NCBI GenBank assembly: GCA_029204225.1
Contig: CM055107.1
Coordinates: 3,414,706-3,478,705, forward strand
Length of the DNA: 64,000 bases
Direction: 5' to 3'
DNA from: Diphasiastrum complanatum
Taxonomy: Eukaryota > Streptophyta > Lycopodiopsida > Lycopodiales > Lycopodiaceae
Part shown: in pieces, positions 60,145 to 64,000 of the stretch
How positions within the stretch are numbered: position 1 is the stretch's first letter
Layout: each line of letters opens with the position of its first letter
Notes under the pieces: model-generated
Told to the model about the DNA's origin: nothing
What the model saw: only the letters and a program-made list of their open reading frames with translations
The model's database searches: none
Translations under genes and position numbers: made by a program

Positions 60145-61057
60145 CTCCTACTTGATCAGCTCTGTGTAGTTCGGGTTGCAGCGGTAGTAACGACTCACCT
60201 TGGGGACTGCCCCATCCATGAAGGGTATGGTGTGTTGGACTACAGTTGGTGGAATGCCCTTCAGATCACTATAACTCTAGGCAAAACAATATTTATACTC
60301 CACCAACAATGATCGTAGCCTCTTGAACTATGTGTCTCTTGAACTGTGTGGGCGTTAACTGCTCTCCCACATGCACTATCTTTTCTTCTTCACCTGGCTC
60401 GACAAGGTTCATCGGCTGTGTTCGTGCAGGTCCCTCAAAGACTTCTTCCGCTGGTGCCTGACTTTGATCAGGTTCTTGCTGGGCTTGTGACATCATAATT
60501 ATCACGTCGTCCAAGGTATAATTCTTGAAAGTCTCAGACATCTCGTGAACTGGAGCTCGTCGAGATTACTCCTTTAGCATATTGATCTTAGTTCGACTGA
60601 TTATCTTTTGATTTTCTGTCATCTAAGTAGAGGATGACGCTGTATCTGACTCCATCTTGATTGACTTCAAGGAATCCAACACCTTCTTTTTGTCCTTTTT
60701 TGTCATTTTGGTGGATTCGTCCTTGTTGTCTTTCATCGGAACTAACATGACATTCGCCTCGTGGTTGGGAATATCAACATTGACTGTAGCTATAGCCTCC
60801 TCGGGTAGATCACTCCATCGGATTACCTGGTTGTAGCGATGTTTCAACCGATTCTTCTTATTCACAGGTACCTTTGGTGGATCGATCCTTGAGACCTTCG
60901 CCATAGCAGACTTTTGCGGCGGTTGAGCTAGTACTTTCTTGATTTTGTAACGATCTGGGTCCATGTGGTGTAGGACCTGCTCATCAGTCAGCTCATTGAT
61001 CTCCTTATTATAAGTTAGAGCATGTTGCCAAGGGACTAGATCATCGTCCACTGGGTT
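60145..61057 (-). pseudogene. Gypsy linker between protease and RT
   Basis: Two open stretches, 60293-60541 (acidic, PGEEEKIVHVGEQLTP) and 60623-61051 (Lys/Asp-rich), without recognised domains; position fits the spacer seen between protease and RT in this gypsy type. Confidence 0.5.
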
Positions 61058-61765
61058 CTAAATAGGTTCCACTGACAGCCATGCTACATTTATCATATTC
61101 ACCCCAAATGTGATTGGTGTGTCCATAGTGTCACATCTAGGTGAAGATGTGATGGGCTCAGGATCTGATTCATATTGACATGTCTGGCAGTCAATAATTG
61201 CTAATGCATCCGTCCATCTCACGACATCCGTCTCTGAATCATAGTGACCATCCTTGGCTGGCCTTGGGCGATCAATCGTGTGATCTGTCATGGATGATCC
61301 GTCATCAGCTTTGGGTGCAATAGGTTTTACTGCCCATGTGGCTGGATCAACCTTTACAGCCTGTTCTCTGTTCTCAAAGGTGAGTTTCCATGTACCCGAG
61401 TTGTGTACTACTTGCACAATCCTCAACCATGGTCTTCTCAGTAAAACACGATATGCAGTTGGGGATTCAGGTATATCCATGACTACAAAAGTGCTCACAA
61501 ACTCCATGCCTGCTATTTTTATAGGGATATCGACAATTACACCCTTTGGTTTTACACTGGATTGATATGCTAGCTTGATGGCGAATCTTGCTGGCTTCAA
61601 CCCTTGTAGACCCCATTTTTCATATAAAATAGTGGAGATCGGATTGACACTTGATCTTCCATCTACTAATGCTGCCTCTTCCTTGTATCTCTTGTGTTTG
61701 ATTGGCAAGGTGATGTTGTGTTCCTCACTTTCCCACGCTGTGGAGGACGTTACTTGTTTCTTCAT
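61058..61765 (-). pseudogene. Gypsy retropepsin-like protease region
   Basis: The motif ALVDGRSSVNPISTILYEKW replaces the usual D-G/T-G/S-A/S. It is followed by a beta-rich core (DIPIKIAGMEFVSTFVVMDI) and YRVLLRRPWLR, equivalent to the LGRPWL flap-end signature. Open for 236 codons. Confidence 0.75.
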
Positions 61766-61999
61766 AGCCCGTACAATATATGGGCTCAGGCGCTACTGGC
61801 TCCTCATCTGCTTTGGCCCATTCAGCTAAAAGGCTTTTTGCTTGTGGTGCAATCCGCAGTAGTTCCCCGAGTGGTAAACCAACACGGCTTGCCAGTAAAA
61901 TTGTGAGCCTTTAAGTGTGTGGTTCCTTGGGCTCCACCATGTGAAAAGGTGGTTCATGACAATGCAACCGATCATTCTGATCAGTGCACAATGGCGAGG

Positions 62000-63395
62000 C
62001 CGCTTGCGGTTCCTATTCGCCGTCAGCTGGAGGTTCCGTGGGATTGTCCCTTTCTTGCTCTTTTTCCTCCACTCGTGTCTTCTGTACCCAGTGTCGTATT
62101 TTTTGGTACTGTCTTCTTTCTTCCCTCACATTCGGATATGGCACTGAAGTTGAGGGTTGGTCATCTTTGACCGAGGGTGCTGGTGAGGGAGCCACTTCCT
62201 TCCTCTTCTGTGCTCGCGTAACAGCTAACACAGGAGCATGGAGTTGTTGCCCTTCCAGTGGCATCCCCGCTGGAACTATTGGTTGTTGTATTGTAATGAA
62301 GTTTAACGGTGCACTGGTTCCAGGTCTCAATGGACAATTCTTGAAGCAGTGTCTATAACCACATTCTCGGTAGAAGGATGTATATTGTCCTTTGTAAGGA
62401 CATTCTGCAATTTTGTGTCCTTCGCCACATCCGTAACAGCCGTAGTTCCTCCCGTCTTGACGCTGAGTTTGAGCTGCATAGGCTGCAAAATATTCATTTA
62501 TGGCAGGATCCATAAATGGTCCATCCGGTCCATACCATTGCTGCTGCTCAGGTTGAGGTGGTACTTGCGTATCTAGTTCCGTTGTTATCATGTTTACATG
62601 GGCCACTTGTTGATTGATTGGCCCTGGTGGTGCAGGTAAGGCCATATGCTATTGCTGATTCGGTGCGCCGTACCTTGGTGCCACGTTTGGTGCCCCTTGA
62701 TGATATGGATAAGAAGTTTGATAAGGACTTCTTCTGTCGAACAATCCGGGGGTTAAATAGGAAAAATGTCGTATCGTGCAATGTTGCATTGCATAGATGG
62801 CAAAATCTACGTGTCAGTCTTAGATTTTGCTTTAGGACTAGACACTCGTTTGTTATACGGTTTTGCGTGCACACTGAACACCATACATTCTCCCAGCGTG
62901 GATACTGTAGCTGGTTTGGTTCTGGTTGATGTGGCATTGCTGCTACCACTCCTTGTAAGGCTTTCAATTTCTGATCAAACTGCGCTGTAAGTTGCTCCAT
63001 CTGTTGTTTGTGTAATTTTGTCATTTGATCCAACAGCAGTTCTGTGGATAGAGCGGATGTGTTTGATGATGATGATGCTATCGAGGGAGTAGGAGCGTGG
63101 GTGGATGGATATTCGTCGTCAGATCTCTCGTCTTCTTCCCTGATGGCATCTTCCATAGCTTCTTGCAGAGTAGCGTACTGCTCCCGTTGTTTCAGTTATC
63201 TTCTGATGCTTCATGGTAGTCCGGCTAGGAACCACATGATCACCGCATGATCGGGAGTTAGGGCTGCACTGCACTCGGATCGTAGATGTTTGACCCATTC
63301 AATATAGTCCCTGACCCTTTCTCGTTCACCCATCTTGACTTTACTCAGCAGGAGAAATGGGTCTTCCAGGAACTTCCTTGGTTTAAAGAGCATAA
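62000..63395 (-). pseudogene. Gypsy gag with CCHC-type knuckles
   Basis: Capsid-type block LLLSKVKMGERERVRDYIEW and WFLAGLP (63211-63395), a coil (QMTKLHKQQMEQLTAQFDQK), and three Cys-rich stretches: CSVCTQNRITNEC, FCHLCNATLHDTTF and CYGCGEGHKIAECPYKGQY. Frames are broken between them. Confidence 0.78.
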
Positions 63396-64000
63396 TGAGA
63401 GCTTTAAATTCTAGAGATAGACTTTTATTGGTTTTCTCAATGTCACCAATGTTATCACCATAATTATGATGCCATCTACATAGATCAATAAATAATACAA
63501 TGCCATTTACATCAAACATTATGTACAAGCTTGTATCATACTCAGTTTGAGTGAATCAAATAGAAACTAGGAAACCATTGAGTCTTGAATTCCAAGACCT
63601 TGGTGCTTGCTTCAAACCATACAAGCTCCTATGAAGATAACATACTTTAAAAAAGTGTTAGGCTTAGCATACCAACTCCTCGGTGCTTTCTTAATGCCAT
63701 ACAAACTCTTTTGTAGAAGACACACATGATTTGGCTTTGAAGGTGAAATGTAGCTCTCAGGTTGCTCCATGTACACTTCCTCCTCAAGATCACCATTCAA
63801 AAAAGCATTTGTAATATCCAGTTGACATAGATCCCATCCATAAAGAGTAGCAAGAGATATAATGACCCGAATACTCACTTGAGCATATCCTTTTGCCACC
63901 AACCTTGCCTTATGTTTATTGATAGATCCATCTTGGTTTGTCTTCACCTTGAAGATCCATTTACATTTGTTGGAGGGTTTGCCAATCCCAAGGCAATTCT
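63396..64000 (-). pseudogene. Copia reverse transcriptase fragments
   Basis: 63612-63990 reads KTNQDGSINKHKARLVAKGY, QLDITNAFLNGDLEEEVYME and CLLQKSLYGIKKAPRSWYAK. From about 63640 down to 63396 a second, shifted and overlapping piece shows YVDGIII in place of the YVDD catalytic motif, then DIEKTNKSLSLEF. At about 63395 the sequence changes to gypsy gag. The element continues beyond the window. Confidence 0.82.

Larger units (their letters stand above)
58432..63395 (-). mobile_element. Gypsy internal region (gag to integrase) without LTRs, inserted in or fused with copia
   Basis: In minus-strand order: gag (63395-62000), acidic linker, protease (61765-61058), more linker, RT (60144-59690 and 59821-59285), RNase H (59221-58943) and integrase (58958-58432). 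The lineage differs from the chromovirus at 16740: no chromodomain is seen and it has several CCHC knuckles. Both ends abut copia coding sequence and no LTR was found at either end. Confidence 0.82.

Overview
This is a transposon-rich plant nuclear window. Only about 2.5 % of it (1,617 nt) is recognisable host coding sequence, all from one + strand gene of at least 12 exons between 6339 and 45306. Joined, the exons give about 539 residues of a coiled-coil protein that ends in a Cys-containing 'FKC-M-SCDRPL' block. I read this as the DUF4795 / glutamine-rich protein 2 (QRICH2) family, which in animals acts in the sperm flagellum. The plant-type hAT, Ty1/copia and Ty3/gypsy families, tRNA-iMet primer sites, (CCCTAAA)-type repeats and C-to-T decay at CAG sites all fit a land plant. 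A flagellar-type gene inside huge TE-filled introns points to a seed-free plant with motile sperm (a fern is my best guess; cycad or Ginkgo is possible). The organism call is inference.

Layout. 1-2352: C-terminal part and 3' end of a hAT transposase gene, with an AT-hook/RG-rich tail and a 309-bp (GA)n. 2.9-4.7 kb: decayed gypsy and an LTR-like piece. 6.3-6.7 kb: first visible exons of the host gene, then a 20.3-kb intron. That intron holds a hAT MITE with a perfect 8-bp target duplication (6949-7222), an LTR end with primer site (about 10.3 kb), a decayed gypsy integrase, three LINE copies of one family (12.3-16.7 and 23.0-23.8 kb), and a complete young gypsy chromovirus (16740-23021) inserted into the third LINE. 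27.0-45.3 kb: the remaining exons, with introns carrying a miniature LTR-like element, a second internally deleted hAT copy (32.0-33.1 kb), LTR leader repeats, a copia fragment (35.3-36.4 kb), a + strand LINE remnant (39.5-40.8 kb) and a tandem tRNA-derived SINE (42.9-43.1 kb).

46.8-53.8 kb: a minus-strand pseudogene resembling a permuted N6/N4 DNA methyltransferase, split by a copia element (47232-53027). 54.5-58.0 kb: a third copia (LTR, gag, protease, start of integrase). 58.0-64.0 kb: a chimera in which a gypsy internal region without visible LTRs lies between two parts of a copia pol gene.

The points I find most unusual are the flagellar-type gene, the methyltransferase remnant, a roughly 70-bp copia RNase H fragment at the gag/pol junction of the otherwise intact gypsy, and the gypsy/copia chimera. 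All boundaries and homologies were read by eye; no search or alignment was run.
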